Source: Candidatus Rokuibacteriota bacterium (lineage in GTDB: Bacteria > Methylomirabilota > Methylomirabilia > Rokubacteriales > CSP1-6). Taken from it: a DNA stretch of 64,000 nucleotides. The notes beneath the pieces are model-generated. The model was not told where the DNA came from and searched no databases. It worked only from the letters and a program-made list of their open reading frames with translations. The stretch is from NCBI GenBank assembly GCA_003220225.1, contig QHRU01000041.1, forward strand, positions 1-64,000. The letters are read 5' to 3'. The position numbers and the translations under genes were made by a program. Below are positions 1 to 9,704 of this stretch, in pieces. Positions within the stretch are counted from its first letter, which is position 1. Each line of letters opens with the position of its first letter.

Positions 1-387
1 CGGGAACTCGAACGGCCGGCCGCTCTCGGGCGGTGGCAGCGGCGGATCGTTCGCGGGCGAGGCGACGGCGACCGCGGCCGGCCGCACGAGCGCCGCGAGC
101 GCCTGGGCGACCGGCCGGTCGCCGTGCAGCAGGCGTGCGACGAGGCGCTGCACCTTCGCCCCCGCGCGCAGCGCCTCGACGCGGACGGCGAGCCGGTCGA
201 TGGGCACCGGCAGCAGGAAGTCGACGGTCACGCGCGTGATCACGAAGGCGGGCGCCTGCGCCGCGATCGCGCGCGCGAGGAGCGCGGCCGGCGGTCCGCC
301 GTGCTGGTGCCGGGGACTCCACGGGCCGCGCGTGTGAACGGTGGCGACGAAGGCGTCGCCGTCGGGGACGTAGAAGGCGTCGGTCAT
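1..387 (-). CDS. Thioesterase-family protein (hotdog fold), 3' end outside window
   Basis: The minus-strand frame opens with ATG at 387 and stays open to the window edge (129 codons visible). The translation starts [20 protein letters not shown] and contains HGGPPAALLARAI followed by ITRVTVDFLLPVPI, the pattern of TesB-like acyl-CoA thioesterase family proteins with a hotdog fold. The likely role is hydrolysis of an acyl-CoA; the substrate cannot be told. Its ATG overlaps the stop of the upstream hydrolase gene in an ATGA junction, so the two are probably co-translated. The C-terminal half, including catalytic residues, is not in the window. Confidence 0.75.
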   Translation of the reverse strand, partial: MTDAFYVPDGDAFVATVHTRGPWSPRHQHGGPPAALLARAIAAQAPAFVITRVTVDFLLPVPIDRLAVRVEALRAGAKVQRLVARLLHGDRPVAQALAALVRPAAVAVASPANDPPLPPPESGRPFEFP

Positions 388-1169
388 GCGAGCCCGTGCA
401 CGATCCGGTCCAGCAACTCCTCCGGGCGATCGACGTGGAGAAAGTGGCCGGCGCCCTCGATGGTGTCGACGCGACAGCCGGCCGCCTCGAGCCGACGGAG
501 GTCCGCGTCGGACACGTACTCGGACTTCCCGCCGCGAACCACGTGGACGGAGTAGGAGCGCCGTCCCTCGACGGCGGGCCACAGGTCCTCGGCGCCGATC
601 TGGGCGTAGAGCGCGGCCAGCGCCGCGCGGTCGATGCGCCAGCGGTACACGGCGCCGTCGTGGACGACGTTCAACAGCAGCCAGTCGATCGCCGCGGGCG
701 GCAGGCCGGCCTGCCGGAACCATTCGCGGAACGCCTCGCGGCCGGGCGCGGCGTCCGGAGCCTCGGCGAGCGCCTTCACGATCGGGGCGACCTCGCCCCC
801 GGGCGCGCGCGGGGACGGCGTGACGTCGAGCAGCGTGAGGTGAGCGAGCGCGGCGGGCGCGACCAGGGCGGCGCGCAGCGCCACGCGGCCGCCGAGCGAG
901 TGCCCGAGCAGCGTCCACGGCGCGGCCGGCGCGAGGGCGCGCGCGGTGTCGAGGACGTCGCGCGCGATGAGGGCGACGTCCGGACGCGGCGGCAGCGGCG
1001 GCGACTCGCCGTGGCCGGTGAGGTCGAGCGCGATGATGCTGACGTCCGGCCTGCGCTGCGCGAGACCGCGCGCGAGGGTGGCGAGGTTGCGCGCGGAGCC
1101 GAGAAAGCCGTGCAGCAGGAACACCGTGCATGGCCCGGCGCCGACGCGCGTGTGGGCGAGCAGGCTCAC
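384..1169 (-). CDS. Alpha/beta hydrolase
   Basis: This 261-residue alpha/beta-fold hydrolase has the oxyanion HGFLG near residue 20, the nucleophile elbow GHSLGG (Ser about 91) and a late catalytic His in [14 protein letters not shown]. It resembles the YbfF/MenH-like esterase group; substrate unknown. No signal peptide is visible, so it is cytoplasmic. The start overlaps the end of the E2 gene (ATGA at 1166-1169), placing it in the 2-oxoglutarate dehydrogenase transcription unit, although no function in that complex is implied. Confidence 0.85.
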   Translation of the reverse strand: MSLLAHTRVGAGPCTVFLLHGFLGSARNLATLARGLAQRRPDVSIIALDLTGHGESPPLPPRPDVALIARDVLDTARALAPAAPWTLLGHSLGGRVALRAALVAPAALAHLTLLDVTPSPRAPGGEVAPIVKALAEAPDAAPGREAFREWFRQAGLPPAAIDWLLLNVVHDGAVYRWRIDRAALAALYAQIGAEDLWPAVEGRRSYSVHVVRGGKSEYVSDADLRRLEAAGCRVDTIEGAGHFLHVDRPEELLDRIVHGLA

Positions 1170-2353
1170 ACCTCCAGCACCATGCGGGCCGGGTCCTCGA
1201 GGGCCTCCTTCACGCGCACGAGAAACGTCACGGCCTGCTCGCCGTCGACGAGGCGATGGTCGTACGAGAGCGCGACGTACATCATCGGGCGGATCACGAC
1301 CTGGCCCTCGCGCGCCACGGGCCGGTCCTCGATCTTGTGCATGCCGAGGATGCCCGACTGCGGCGGGTTGAGGATCGGCGTCGAGAGCAGCGAGCCGAAG
1401 ACGCCGCCGTTGGTGATCGTGAAGGTGCCGCCCGCGAGGTCGCCGGGCGTCAGCCTGCCGTCGCGCGCGCGGCGCGCGACGTCGCCGATGGCCTGCTCGA
1501 GCGCGGCCAGGCCGAGACCGTCGGCGCCGCGCACCACCGGCACCACGAGCCCGCGCGGCGTGCTGACCGCGATGCCCAGGTGCACGTGGCGCGGCTTCAC
1601 GACGTCGGTGCCGTCGATCCGCGCGTTGAGGATCGGCACCTCGCGCAGCGCGTGGATCACCGCGCGAGCGAAGAGCGACATGAGGCCGAGGTCGACGCCG
1701 TGCCTGGCCTTGAACCGCTCGCGGTGCCGCGCGCGCAGCGCCAGCAGCTCGCCGAGGTCGACCTCGTTGAAGGTGGTGAGGATGGCCGCCGTGCGCTGCG
1801 CCTCGACCAGGCGCGCGGCGATGGTGCGGCGGAGCTGGCTCAGCGGCTCCCGCTCGGCGTCGTCGTCGTGCGCGGCGGGACGCCGGCCGTCGCCGTCGCG
1901 CGGTCCCTGCGCCGGGGGTGGCGGCTCCGCGCGCCGCGGCGGCTCCGGGCGAGGCGAAGGCTCGGGGCGCGGGGTCGGCTCGGCGCGCGGCGACGGCGCG
2001 GGCGCGGCGGCCTTCGTGGCGCCGACGGGCTCGGCGACCTGCCTCCTCGGCGCGGCATCCTTCGGCTCCGACGCCGCGGCCTTCTTCTCCGGCGCCGCTT
2101 CCTTGCGCGCCGGCGCCGCCTCTTCCGTGATGCGTCCCACCACCGTGCCCGGCTGAACGCGCGAGCCTGCCGGCACCACGATGCGCAGGCGCCCCGCCGT
2201 CTCCGCCTGCACGTCCATGGCCGCCTTCTCGGTCTCGAGCTCCAGCACGACCTCGTCGGCCTCGACGTGCGCGCCGTCGTCCTTCAGCCAGCGCACCAGC
2301 ATCGCCTCGTTGATGGACTCGCCGAGCGGCGGGATCCGGATCTCGACGGCCAC
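1166..2353 (-). CDS. sucB: 2-oxoglutarate dehydrogenase E2, dihydrolipoyl succinyltransferase
   Basis: This 395-residue protein transfers the succinyl group from E1-bound intermediate to CoA in the TCA cycle. The N-terminal lipoyl domain (about 1-78) has the lipoylation motif ETEKAAMD with Lys about 43. The C-terminal catalytic domain (about 165-395) ends with the active-site motif [13 protein letters not shown]. Between them lies a Pro/Ala/Arg-rich linker in which I cannot find the usual E3/E1-binding domain (the segment with the GTGPGGRI-type end), which is unusual. It lies 1 nt after E1. No E3 (lipoamide dehydrogenase) gene is nearby. E2 of a branched-chain complex is less likely because of the OGDH-type E1 partner. 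Confidence 0.93.
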   Translation of the reverse strand: MAVEIRIPPLGESINEAMLVRWLKDDGAHVEADEVVLELETEKAAMDVQAETAGRLRIVVPAGSRVQPGTVVGRITEEAAPARKEAAPEKKAAASEPKDAAPRRQVAEPVGATKAAAPAPSPRAEPTPRPEPSPRPEPPRRAEPPPPAQGPRDGDGRRPAAHDDDAEREPLSQLRRTIAARLVEAQRTAAILTTFNEVDLGELLALRARHRERFKARHGVDLGLMSLFARAVIHALREVPILNARIDGTDVVKPRHVHLGIAVSTPRGLVVPVVRGADGLGLAALEQAIGDVARRARDGRLTPGDLAGGTFTITNGGVFGSLLSTPILNPPQSGILGMHKIEDRPVAREGQVVIRPMMYVALSYDHRLVDGEQAVTFLVRVKEALEDPARMVLEV

Positions 2354-2354
2354 G

Positions 2355-5048
2355 TCAGCGCTCCAGGGCCTGCTCGAGGATCGCCTGCTCCTCGGCCTGA
2401 TGGATCTGGTACGAGCCCGTCGCGACGCCCGCGGCCTCGACCCGGCCGATGTAGGAGAAGCGGACGTCGGGCCGGAGCAGCGGCGAGAGCAGCGGCCGCA
2501 CGAACCACCACGCGCCCTGGTTGGCCGGCTCCTCCTGCACCCAGCAGACCTCGCGCGCCGAGGCGTGACGCTGGACCAGCGCGCGCACCTCGTGGGTGGG
2601 GAACGGGTAGAGCTGCTCGATGCGGACGAGCGCCACGTCGTCGCGCTGCTTCTCGCGTCGCGCGGCGTCGAGCGCGTAGAAGATCTTGCCCGCGCAGATC
2701 ACGAGGCGGCGCGCCGCCGACGGCGGGCTCGGGTCGTCGAGCGTCAGCCGAAAGCCGCCGTCCGTGAGCTCGGTGAGCGGCGATACGGCCTGGGGGTGGC
2801 GCAACAGGCTCTTGGGCGACATCACGACGAGCGGCTTGCGGAAGCGGCGGTGGATCTGCCGCCGCAGCGCGTGAAAGATCTGCGCCGGCGTCGTCGGCAC
2901 GATCACCTGGATGTTCCGGTCGGCGCAGAGCTGCAGGAAGCGCTCGAGCCGCGCGCTCGAGTGCTCGGAGCCCTGGCCCTCGTAGCCGTGCGGCAGCAGG
3001 AGCACGAGCCCGCTCATGCGCTGCCACTTGGACTCGCCGCTCGCGATGAACTGGTCGATGATCACCTGCGCGCTGTTCACGAAGTCGCCGAACTGCGCCT
3101 CCCAGACCATGAGCCGCCGCGGGTCGCCGCTCGACATGCCGTACTCGAAGCCGAGCACGGCCTCCTCGCTGAGCGGGCTGTTGACGGCCTCGAGCAGCGC
3201 CTGACCGTCTTGAACGTGGTTGAGCGGCACCCACGGTCGCCCGTCCTTGGCGTCGAAGATCGCGGCGTGACGATGGCCGAACGTGCCGCGCACGGTGTCC
3301 TGGCCGCTGACGCGCACGGGCGTGCCCTCCAGCAGCAGGCTGCCATAGGCGAGCGACTCCGCGGCGCCCCAGTCGAGCGCCTCGCCGCGCGCGATGCGCG
3401 CGTGCCGGTCGTCGAGCAGCTTCTTCACGCGCGGGTTCGGCGTGAAGTCGGCGGGCAGCCGCGCCAGCACCGCGCCGAGGCCCCGCAGCCGGTCGGCCGG
3501 CACGCGCGTGTCGGCGCTCCAGTCCTCGCCCGCCCAGCCGAGGCCGCGCCAGACGCCGCCGAACGCGAAGACCTGTTGGCGCGGCATCTCCTTGCGCGCG
3601 GTGGCGAGCGCCGCCTCCAGCGCCGCGCGGCGCGCCTGGCGCATCTCCGCCAGCTGCGCCTCGTCCACCACGCCCGCCTCGACCAGGCGCTTGGTGTAGC
3701 GCTCGACCACCGACGGGTGATTGCGGATCTGCTCGTACATCACCGGCTGCGTCAGCGTCGGGTCGTCCAGCTCGTTGTGACCGTGGCGCCGGTAGCACAC
3801 GAAGTCGATGAAGACGTCGGCGCGGAACGTCTGGCGATAACCGGCCGCGAGCCGCGCCGCCTGCACGGCCGCCTCGGGATCGTCGGCGTTGACGTGAAAG
3901 ACGGGCGCGCGCAGCACCTGGGCGGGGTCCGACGGGTAGCGCGTGAAGAGGTATTCCTCCGGCGAGGTCGTGAAGCCGATCTGGTTGTTGACGATGACGT
4001 GGATGGTGCCGCCCGTCGTGAACGCCGGCAGCGGCGACAGCGCGAGCGTCTCGTAGACGATGCCCTGGCCCATGAAGGCCGCGTCGCCGTGCAGCAGCAC
4101 CGGCGCCACGCGCCGGCGGTCGCGGTCCTCGCGATAGGCCTGCTTGGCGCGGACGATCCCCTCCACCACGGGGTTCACCGACTCGAGGTGGCTCGGGTTC
4201 GACGTGAGCGAGAGGTGGACCTCGGCGCCCGCGCGCGTCTGGCGGTCCTTCGAGTACCCGAGGTGATACTTCACGTCGCCGTCCCCGAGGATGTCGTCCG
4301 GCAGCGGCGCGCCCTCGAACTCCGCGAAGATCATCTCGTAGGGCTTCTCGAGCACGTGCGCGAGCACGTTGAGCCGCCCGCGGTGGGCCATGCCGAGCAC
4401 GACCTCGGCCACCTCGAGCCGCGCCGTCTCTTCCACCAGCGCGTCGAGCAACGGCACCAGCGCCTCGCCGCCTTCGAGCGAGAAGCGCTTCTGCCCCGGG
4501 TAGCGCGCCTGGAGGAACTGCTCGAACATCTCCGCGATGACGAGCCGCTCGAGCATCGCGCGGCGCTCGTCGGCGGACAGGTCGGGATGGTTGCGCCGCG
4601 GCTCCATGCGCTCCTGCAGCCAGTCGCGCCGCCCCTTGTCGGCCACCGAGAGGTACTCGACGCCGAGGGTGCCGCAGTACGTCTCCCGCAGCGCGGCGAT
4701 CAGCTCGCGCAGCGGGCCGCGCGCGCCGCCCTTGAACGGTGCCCAGTCCACCACGCGGTCGAGGTCGCGCTCGGTGAAGCCGAGCTCCGACAGCCGCAGC
4801 AGCGGGTGCTCGCGCGGGCTGCCGCCGAGCGGGTCGAGGTCGGCGACGAGATGGCCGAGCTCGCGATACGCGTGCACGAGCTCCGCGACCGAGCCGCCGG
4901 CGCGCGCGCCGTCGCGCAGCGCCAGGTCGAAGCCGGCGAAGACGAGGGCCCAGCGCTCGTCCACCGCGGTGGGGTCGCGGAGGTACTCGCGATAGAGGGC
5001 GTCGACGTACTCGGGATTCGCGCGGGCGATCTCGTCGAAGGGCAGCAT
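2355..5048 (-). CDS. sucA: 2-oxoglutarate dehydrogenase E1 component
   Basis: This 897-residue thiamine-diphosphate enzyme decarboxylates 2-oxoglutarate. It shows the OGDH N-terminal region ([15 protein letters not shown]), the motif [19 protein letters not shown], the ThDP-binding stretch [16 protein letters not shown] and the C-terminal transketolase-like domain ending in a YIGR...A..G motif. Length is close to the usual 900-930 residues. The ATG at 5048 has a GAGG ribosome site about 8 nt upstream. It is the first gene of a minus-strand unit with sucB, a hydrolase and a thioesterase. Confidence 0.96.
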   Translation of the reverse strand: MLPFDEIARANPEYVDALYREYLRDPTAVDERWALVFAGFDLALRDGARAGGSVAELVHAYRELGHLVADLDPLGGSPREHPLLRLSELGFTERDLDRVVDWAPFKGGARGPLRELIAALRETYCGTLGVEYLSVADKGRRDWLQERMEPRRNHPDLSADERRAMLERLVIAEMFEQFLQARYPGQKRFSLEGGEALVPLLDALVEETARLEVAEVVLGMAHRGRLNVLAHVLEKPYEMIFAEFEGAPLPDDILGDGDVKYHLGYSKDRQTRAGAEVHLSLTSNPSHLESVNPVVEGIVRAKQAYREDRDRRRVAPVLLHGDAAFMGQGIVYETLALSPLPAFTTGGTIHVIVNNQIGFTTSPEEYLFTRYPSDPAQVLRAPVFHVNADDPEAAVQAARLAAGYRQTFRADVFIDFVCYRRHGHNELDDPTLTQPVMYEQIRNHPSVVERYTKRLVEAGVVDEAQLAEMRQARRAALEAALATARKEMPRQQVFAFGGVWRGLGWAGEDWSADTRVPADRLRGLGAVLARLPADFTPNPRVKKLLDDRHARIARGEALDWGAAESLAYGSLLLEGTPVRVSGQDTVRGTFGHRHAAIFDAKDGRPWVPLNHVQDGQALLEAVNSPLSEEAVLGFEYGMSSGDPRRLMVWEAQFGDFVNSAQVIIDQFIASGESKWQRMSGLVLLLPHGYEGQGSEHSSARLERFLQLCADRNIQVIVPTTPAQIFHALRRQIHRRFRKPLVVMSPKSLLRHPQAVSPLTELTDGGFRLTLDDPSPPSAARRLVICAGKIFYALDAARREKQRDDVALVRIEQLYPFPTHEVRALVQRHASAREVCWVQEEPANQGAWWFVRPLLSPLLRPDVRFSYIGRVEAAGVATGSYQIHQAEEQAILEQALER

Positions 5049-5070
5049 GCGTGACCTCGTGACGCTCTCC

Positions 5071-5076
5071 AGCGTA
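5071..5076 (-). promoter_or_regulatory. Possible -10 box for sucA
   Basis: On the minus strand the hexamer TACGCT lies 22 nt before the sucA ATG, in the 33-nt gap to the cyclase gene. It fits TANNNT. A transcript from it would carry a short leader with the GAGG ribosome site. No convincing -35 box is visible, so this is a weak call. Confidence 0.3.
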
Positions 5077-5081
5077 CACCC

Positions 5082-6593
5082 TCAGACGACGCGAAAGACC
5101 TCCACCTCGGCGGTCTTGCCCTTCACGCGCACGGCCGGCAGCGGCTCGAGCGCGACGCCGCCGTCGAGGCGCCGCGCGGTGGTGGCGCTCACGAGGATGT
5201 CGGCGCCGACCTCCTTGGTGAGGCCCTCGATGCGGGAGGCGAGGTTGACGGTGTCGCCGACGAGCGCGTACGAGAGCCGGTCGCGGCTGCCGATGGCGCC
5301 GGCGAGGACCGCGCCCGTGTGCACGCCGATGCCGTGGCTCAGCGGGCGCGCGCGCCCCGTGTTCCACGCCCGCAGCCGCGCGCGCATGTCGAGGGCGGCG
5401 CGCACGGCGCGCGCGGCGTGGTCGGGCGACGGCACCGGCGCCCCGAAGACGGCCTCGATCTCGTCGCCGATGAACTGCAGCACGAGGCCGCCGTGGGCGC
5501 GGATGGCTGCCTCCATCTCGGCGAAATAGGCGTTGAGGTCCCGCACGACCTGGCGGGGCTCGGTGGACTCGACCCACGGAGTGAAATCGCGGAGGTCCGC
5601 GAAGAGCATCGTCACCTCGCGCTGCTCGCCCTCGAAGCTGACGCGGCCGGCCAGGATCTCGTCGCGCACCTCACGCGTGACGTAGCGGCCGAACGCGTCC
5701 TTGATCGTCTCGCGCTCGCGCAGGCCGTCGAGCATGCGGTTGAAGCCCTCGGTGGCGGCGCCGATCTCGTCGTTGGAGACGACGGGGCAGTACGCGTCGA
5801 GATCGCCGCGCTCCACGCGCGCCATGGCGAAGGTGAGGCCGAGCAGCGGCGCGGCCACGCTGTCGGACACGACCCACGACAGCCGCACCGCCGCCACCAG
5901 GCCCGCCACGATGAAGAATCCGATGATGGCCAGCATCTCGCCGAGCATCATGCCGGCGTTCGCGGGATCGGCGGCGGCGAGCCGGCCGCGGCGCCAGGCG
6001 ACGAGGCCGAGCAGCGCCAGCGGGCCGACGCTCGTCAGCAAGAACACGACGAGGAGCCGCGCGCGCACGGGCAGGCGCGGCACGCCGCGCACCGAGCTGA
6101 GGTCGCCGGCCGGAAAGAGCTGCGGCAGCTCGTGCCGCCAGCGGTTCTCGATCGAGAAGAACACGATGGTCGCCGTGACCACGCCGCCGACGGCGGTGAT
6201 GCCGATCCCCGCTCGCACCGCCGACGGGAGCGTGAACGTGCCGGCGAGCAGCGGCCACACGACGCCCCAGACGACGCCCGCCATCACCCAACCGCCGAAC
6301 ACGACCGCCGCCATCGCCCACGGGAACATGAGCGCCCGCCGGCGCACCTCAGGCGCGGCGGGGTCGCCAGAGCCGATCGGCGCGGCCCAGCGCGACCCGA
6401 TTCGAACGCCGACGAGCGTGAGCCCGGTGAACGCCACGACGGAAAAGACAATCTCGGGCCAGGCGACCTCGGGACCGGCAGTCATGGGGTCGATGAAACG
6501 GAAATAGACGAATGCCATGACGGCGCCGAACAGGTTCGCGGCTCGCGTGCGCCGCACGATCGACCGGCGGCGCGCCGAGAGGGCATCCATCAC
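5082..6593 (-). CDS. Membrane-bound class III adenylate/guanylate cyclase
   Basis: This 503-residue protein has several hydrophobic segments in residues about 20-240, then a HAMP-like stretch (VERGDLDAYCPVVSNDEIG) and a C-terminal class III cyclase domain (about 300-500). Metal-binding aspartates lie in MLFADLRDFTPW and IGDEIEAVFGAP, and the distal part includes YALVGDTVNLASRIEGLT. Such proteins make cAMP or cGMP in response to membrane or periplasmic cues. The residue before the second metal site is Gln (VLQFIGD), where adenylate cyclases usually have Lys, so nucleotide specificity is uncertain. It is followed by an 80-nt gap and then murB. Confidence 0.88.
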   Translation of the reverse strand: MMDALSARRRSIVRRTRAANLFGAVMAFVYFRFIDPMTAGPEVAWPEIVFSVVAFTGLTLVGVRIGSRWAAPIGSGDPAAPEVRRRALMFPWAMAAVVFGGWVMAGVVWGVVWPLLAGTFTLPSAVRAGIGITAVGGVVTATIVFFSIENRWRHELPQLFPAGDLSSVRGVPRLPVRARLLVVFLLTSVGPLALLGLVAWRRGRLAAADPANAGMMLGEMLAIIGFFIVAGLVAAVRLSWVVSDSVAAPLLGLTFAMARVERGDLDAYCPVVSNDEIGAATEGFNRMLDGLRERETIKDAFGRYVTREVRDEILAGRVSFEGEQREVTMLFADLRDFTPWVESTEPRQVVRDLNAYFAEMEAAIRAHGGLVLQFIGDEIEAVFGAPVPSPDHAARAVRAALDMRARLRAWNTGRARPLSHGIGVHTGAVLAGAIGSRDRLSYALVGDTVNLASRIEGLTKEVGADILVSATTARRLDGGVALEPLPAVRVKGKTAEVEVFRVV

Positions 6594-6673
6594 GCGCTCG
6601 CCGCGCCGTCGAGCGGGGCCGACACCGTGTCGACCGCCGGGCTCGGAGGCGTGGCGCGCCGGCGCACGCTGGC

Positions 6674-7714
6674 CTACTCCCAGACCGCCGGCTCGAGCGC
6701 GAGCCTGACACCGAAGCGTTCCGCGACGGAATCTCGAAGGTGGCGCGCGAAGGCCAGCACGTCGGCCGCGCGGGCGCCGTCGTGGGCGACGATGGCCAGC
6801 GCGTGCGCCGTCGAGAGCCCGACCGTGCCCTCACGCTGGCCGCGCCGGAAGCCCGCGCGCTCGATCAGCCACGCCGCCGACAGCTTCACGCCGCCGTCGG
6901 CCTGCGGCCAGCGCGGCAGCGTCGGGTCGCCCGCGCGCTCCGCGACGCGCGCGGCGGCGTCGGGCGTCACGATCGGGTTCGTGAAGAACGAGCCGCATGA
7001 GCGGCGGTTCGGGTCGCCGGCGTCGAGCACCATCGACTTCGCGCGGCGGATCGCGAGCACGCTCGCGCGGACGTCGGCGAGCGTCGGCGCCGTGAGCCCG
7101 CGCGCGGCGACGGCGCGCTCGACGTCGGCGTAGCCGAGCGTCGGCGCCCCGCCCGGCTGCAGGCGGTACGTCACCGCGAGCACCACGTAGCGCCCCGGCT
7201 CTCGACTCTTGAAGGCGCTGTCGCGATAGGCGAAGCCGCACTCGGCCGGCGAGAGCGTCACCGCCTCGCCCGTGGTCGTGTCGAGCGCGCGCACGGCGAC
7301 GACCGTGTCGCTCACCTCCTGGCCGTAGGCGCCGACGTTCTGCATCGGCGTGGCGCCGACGAAGCCGGGAATGCCCGACAGGCACTCCAGTCCCGCCCAG
7401 CCGCGCGCCACCGTGAGGGCGACGAGGTCGTCCCACGGCTCGCCGGCAGCGGCGGTGACGTCGACGACGCGCCCGGCCTCGCGCGTGGTGACGCCGCGCA
7501 GGCCGACCCGGACCACGAGCGCCTCGATGCCCGCGTCGGCCACCACGACGTTGGAGCCGCCGCCGAGCGTGCGGAGGGCCACGCCACGGGCGCGCGACCA
7601 GGCGAGCGCCTCACGCAGCGTCGCTTCGTCCGTCGCCTCCACGAACCAGCGCGCCGGCCCGCCCACGCCGAGCGTCGTGTAGGGCGCCAGGGCCACCCGC
7701 TCGCTCACGATCAT
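6674..7714 (-). CDS. murB: UDP-N-acetylenolpyruvoylglucosamine reductase
   Basis: MurB reduces UDP-GlcNAc-enolpyruvate to UDP-MurNAc for peptidoglycan synthesis, using FAD and NADPH in the cytoplasm. The 346-residue product has the FAD-binding motif LGGGSNVVVAD, SGIPGFVGATPMQNVGAYGQ, the catalytic serine region CGSFFTNP and a C-terminal Glu in LALEPAVWE. The long form with the YRDSAFK loop matches type I enzymes. ATG at 7714 (MIVSERVALAPYTTLG) is the natural start; the frame extends upstream but overlaps the protoglobin gene. It is 16 nt downstream of that gene. Confidence 0.95.
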   Translation of the reverse strand: MIVSERVALAPYTTLGVGGPARWFVEATDEATLREALAWSRARGVALRTLGGGSNVVVADAGIEALVVRVGLRGVTTREAGRVVDVTAAAGEPWDDLVALTVARGWAGLECLSGIPGFVGATPMQNVGAYGQEVSDTVVAVRALDTTTGEAVTLSPAECGFAYRDSAFKSREPGRYVVLAVTYRLQPGGAPTLGYADVERAVAARGLTAPTLADVRASVLAIRRAKSMVLDAGDPNRRSCGSFFTNPIVTPDAAARVAERAGDPTLPRWPQADGGVKLSAAWLIERAGFRRGQREGTVGLSTAHALAIVAHDGARAADVLAFARHLRDSVAERFGVRLALEPAVWE

Positions 7715-7730
7715 GGCCACGACCCGTGAC

Positions 7731-8264
7731 TCACCGCGGCGCGGGCGGCAGGTAGCCGAGCAGGAACACGTTGAGGTGGACGAGCAGCAGCTTGTTCCAC
7801 GCCACGCTCGCCTCCAGCGCGCGGGCCGGCGGCAGCGCCGCCGCGAAGAGGTGTGCGAGCGCCGTCTGCGCCAGGCCGATCGCGTTGACGACCAGGTGCG
7901 CCGGCACCACGCCGCCGGGGCCGGTGGCCCGGTGGCTGTGCGAGAGTCCGACGGCGAGCAGGTAGTACGACGACTCGTGGGTGACCGCGGCCTGTGCGGT
8001 CTCACGCAGCCAGCGCGCGAGGCTGTGCTTGCGCCGCTCGATCCGCGCGGCGTCGGGCGCGCCGTCGGCGCCCAGGAAGAAGCGCGCCGATTCCGGAAAT
8101 TTCAGGAAGTGATCGTAGAGGGCCGTCGTCAGCTCGGCTTCGCGCTCGAGGACGACCGGCGCGCTGGCGCGCACCGTCGCCGCGTCGGACTCGCCGAAGC
8201 CGACGAAGTCGCACAGCTCGCGCACGTAGCGCGGCATGTCGGTGGCCGGCAGCCAGCCGCTCAC
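7731..8264 (-). CDS. Single-domain protoglobin
   Basis: The 177-residue product begins with GTG at 8264, overlapping the pdxH stop in a GTGA junction. It has the protoglobin/globin-coupled-sensor fold signature: an N-terminal YVRELCDFVGFGESD segment, FYDHFLKFPESARFF-like helices (here ALYDHFLKFPESARFFL), and the proximal-His region GLSHSHRATGPGGVVP. It probably binds haem and a diatomic gas. No signalling domain follows, so it is a stand-alone globin. Position between pdxH and murB suggests simple co-transcription. An alternative start is ATG at 8237. Confidence 0.8.
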   Translation of the reverse strand: MSGWLPATDMPRYVRELCDFVGFGESDAATVRASAPVVLEREAELTTALYDHFLKFPESARFFLGADGAPDAARIERRKHSLARWLRETAQAAVTHESSYYLLAVGLSHSHRATGPGGVVPAHLVVNAIGLAQTALAHLFAAALPPARALEASVAWNKLLLVHLNVFLLGYLPPAPR

Positions 8265-8902
8265 GGCATGAGCCGCGTGCCCGACCACGCGCCGCCGGCG
8301 TAGCCGTCGCCATGACGCGTCAGCGGCCGTATCCATCGAGCCCGGTCGTGCGCGCGTCCCGGCTGGCCGACCCAGAGCTCGACGCGCTCGGCCCACACGC
8401 GATACCCGCCCCAGCGCTTGGGCCGCGCCACCTCGCCGCCCTGCGCGCGCGCCGTCACCTCCGCGATGCGCGCGAGCAGCGCCGCGCGCGACGGGAGCGG
8501 ACGGCTCTGCTCGCTGGCGGCGGCGGCCGCGCGCGCGTCGGGCGGACGCGAGGCCCAGTATGCGTCGCTCTCGGCGTCGGCCACGTCGGTGACCGGACCG
8601 GCCACGCGGACCTGGCGCTCGACGACGTCCCAGTGGAAGACGAGCGCCGCCCACGGCCGCGCGGCGAGCTCGGCGCCCTTGGCGCTGTCGCGGTCGGTGT
8701 AGAAGACGAACGAGCCCCTCGCGGCGTCGAAGCCGCGGCAGATGACCATGCGCGCCGCCGGCCGCCCGTCGGCGCCGACGGTGGCCAGCGTCATCGACGT
8801 CGAGTTGCGGACCGCGCGCGCGGCCTCGGCCAGCCACGCGGCGACGAGGGGCAGCGGGTCGGCGGGCAGCGTGTCGGGCAGCGGCGGAATCGCCTGCGCC
8901 AT
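8261..8902 (-). CDS. pdxH: Pyridoxamine 5'-phosphate oxidase
   Basis: PdxH oxidises pyridoxine/pyridoxamine phosphate to PLP with FMN. The 213-residue product has SMTLATVGADGRPAARMV, the FMN-binding FVFYTDRDSAKGAELAARP, VRVAGPV...SDAYWASRP and the C-terminal WGGYRVWAERVELWVGQ. Length is typical (about 210-220). The start at 8902 faces a plus-strand gene only about 20-27 nt away, so the two promoters must overlap this gap or each other's coding region. Confidence 0.93.
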   Translation of the reverse strand: MAQAIPPLPDTLPADPLPLVAAWLAEAARAVRNSTSMTLATVGADGRPAARMVICRGFDAARGSFVFYTDRDSAKGAELAARPWAALVFHWDVVERQVRVAGPVTDVADAESDAYWASRPPDARAAAAASEQSRPLPSRAALLARIAEVTARAQGGEVARPKRWGGYRVWAERVELWVGQPGRAHDRARWIRPLTRHGDGYAGGAWSGTRLMP

Positions 8903-8916
8903 GTCGCAGGCCACCG

Positions 8917-8922
8917 TATCAT
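8917..8922 (+). promoter_or_regulatory. -10-like box, probable leaderless start
   Basis: TATCAT ends 7 nt before the ATG at 8930, so transcription would begin at or next to the start codon. The same box and spacing occur before the GTG at 10912. No clear -35 box is seen. Confidence 0.4.
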
Positions 8923-8929
8923 GACGCGC

Positions 8930-9679
8930 ATGCCCTTCAAGACCTTCACGCTGCGCGAGCGGCCGGACCTCGAGGACGAGTTCGAGCGTCTCGCCGAGGC
9001 CTCGTGGCCGCGCTTCCTCCGGCAGAAAGACGCGCTCGGTTACGGACAGTACTGGCCGTCGCTCTACACGACGTGGGCGGACTGGCAGCTGGTCCTCGTC
9101 GACGGCATGGGCCCGACGATCGCCGCCACGCACGCCGTCCCCCTCGTGTGGAGCGGCACGGTGGAGGACCTCCCGTCGAGCATCGCGGAGATCCTGTCGC
9201 GCGCGACCGCCGATCACGAGTCGGGACGCGCGCCCACCGTGCTCTGCGCGCTCGCCGCGATGGTCGACGCGCGTTATCGCGGCCAGGGCCTGAGTCCCGT
9301 CGCCGTGCGCGCGATGGTGGACCTCGCGCGCGTCCACGGGCTCGGCACGCTGCTGGCGCCGGTGCGGCCGGCGGACAAGAGCGCGTATCCGCTGGCGCCG
9401 ATGGAGCGCTACGCGCGCTGGCAGAACGACGACGGCCTGCCGATGGACCGCTGGATCCGCGTCCATGCGCGGATGGGCGCCGACATCCTGGCCGTCGCGC
9501 CGCGTACGCTGCTGATCACGGGGAGCGTCGAGGAGTGGGAGCGCTGGACCGACCTGCGCTTTCCCGACTCCGGCTCGTACGTCGTGCCCGGCGCGCTCCA
9601 GCCCGTCGTCATCGACAGAAACGCGGACGAGGGTCGCTACGAGGACCCCAACGTCTGGATGCGCCACACGATCGAGTAG
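8930..9679 (+). CDS. GNAT-like N-acetyltransferase family protein
   Basis: The 249-residue product has an acetyl-CoA-binding-like stretch in the middle (AAMVDARYRGQGLSPVAVRAMVDLARVHG; the RGQG segment resembles GNAT motif A), preceded by a beta-rich region and followed by a long C-terminal part ending PNVWMRHTIE. The substrate is unknown. ATG 8930 is favoured because a -10-like box ends 7 nt upstream; an in-frame ATG at 8921 is possible and would add three residues. It is followed by a palindromic repeat and a convergent gene. Confidence 0.65.
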   Translation: MPFKTFTLRERPDLEDEFERLAEASWPRFLRQKDALGYGQYWPSLYTTWADWQLVLVDGMGPTIAATHAVPLVWSGTVEDLPSSIAEILSRATADHESGRAPTVLCALAAMVDARYRGQGLSPVAVRAMVDLARVHGLGTLLAPVRPADKSAYPLAPMERYARWQNDDGLPMDRWIRVHARMGADILAVAPRTLLITGSVEEWERWTDLRFPDSGSYVVPGALQPVVIDRNADEGRYEDPNVWMRHTIE

Positions 9680-9704
9680 CGGATCGCTCGGGGCCGCGCG
9701 CGCG

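Noticed and set aside
2181-5577. Very long open frames on both strands opposite and beside sucA (over 950 codons each)
   Set aside because: They are shadows created by high GC content: Arg/Ala/Pro-rich translation with no family motifs, fully overlapping the certain sucA gene.
5701-7133. Plus-strand frames opposite the cyclase and murB
   Set aside because: They are His/Arg/Glu-rich shadows of the minus-strand genes with no recognisable domain.
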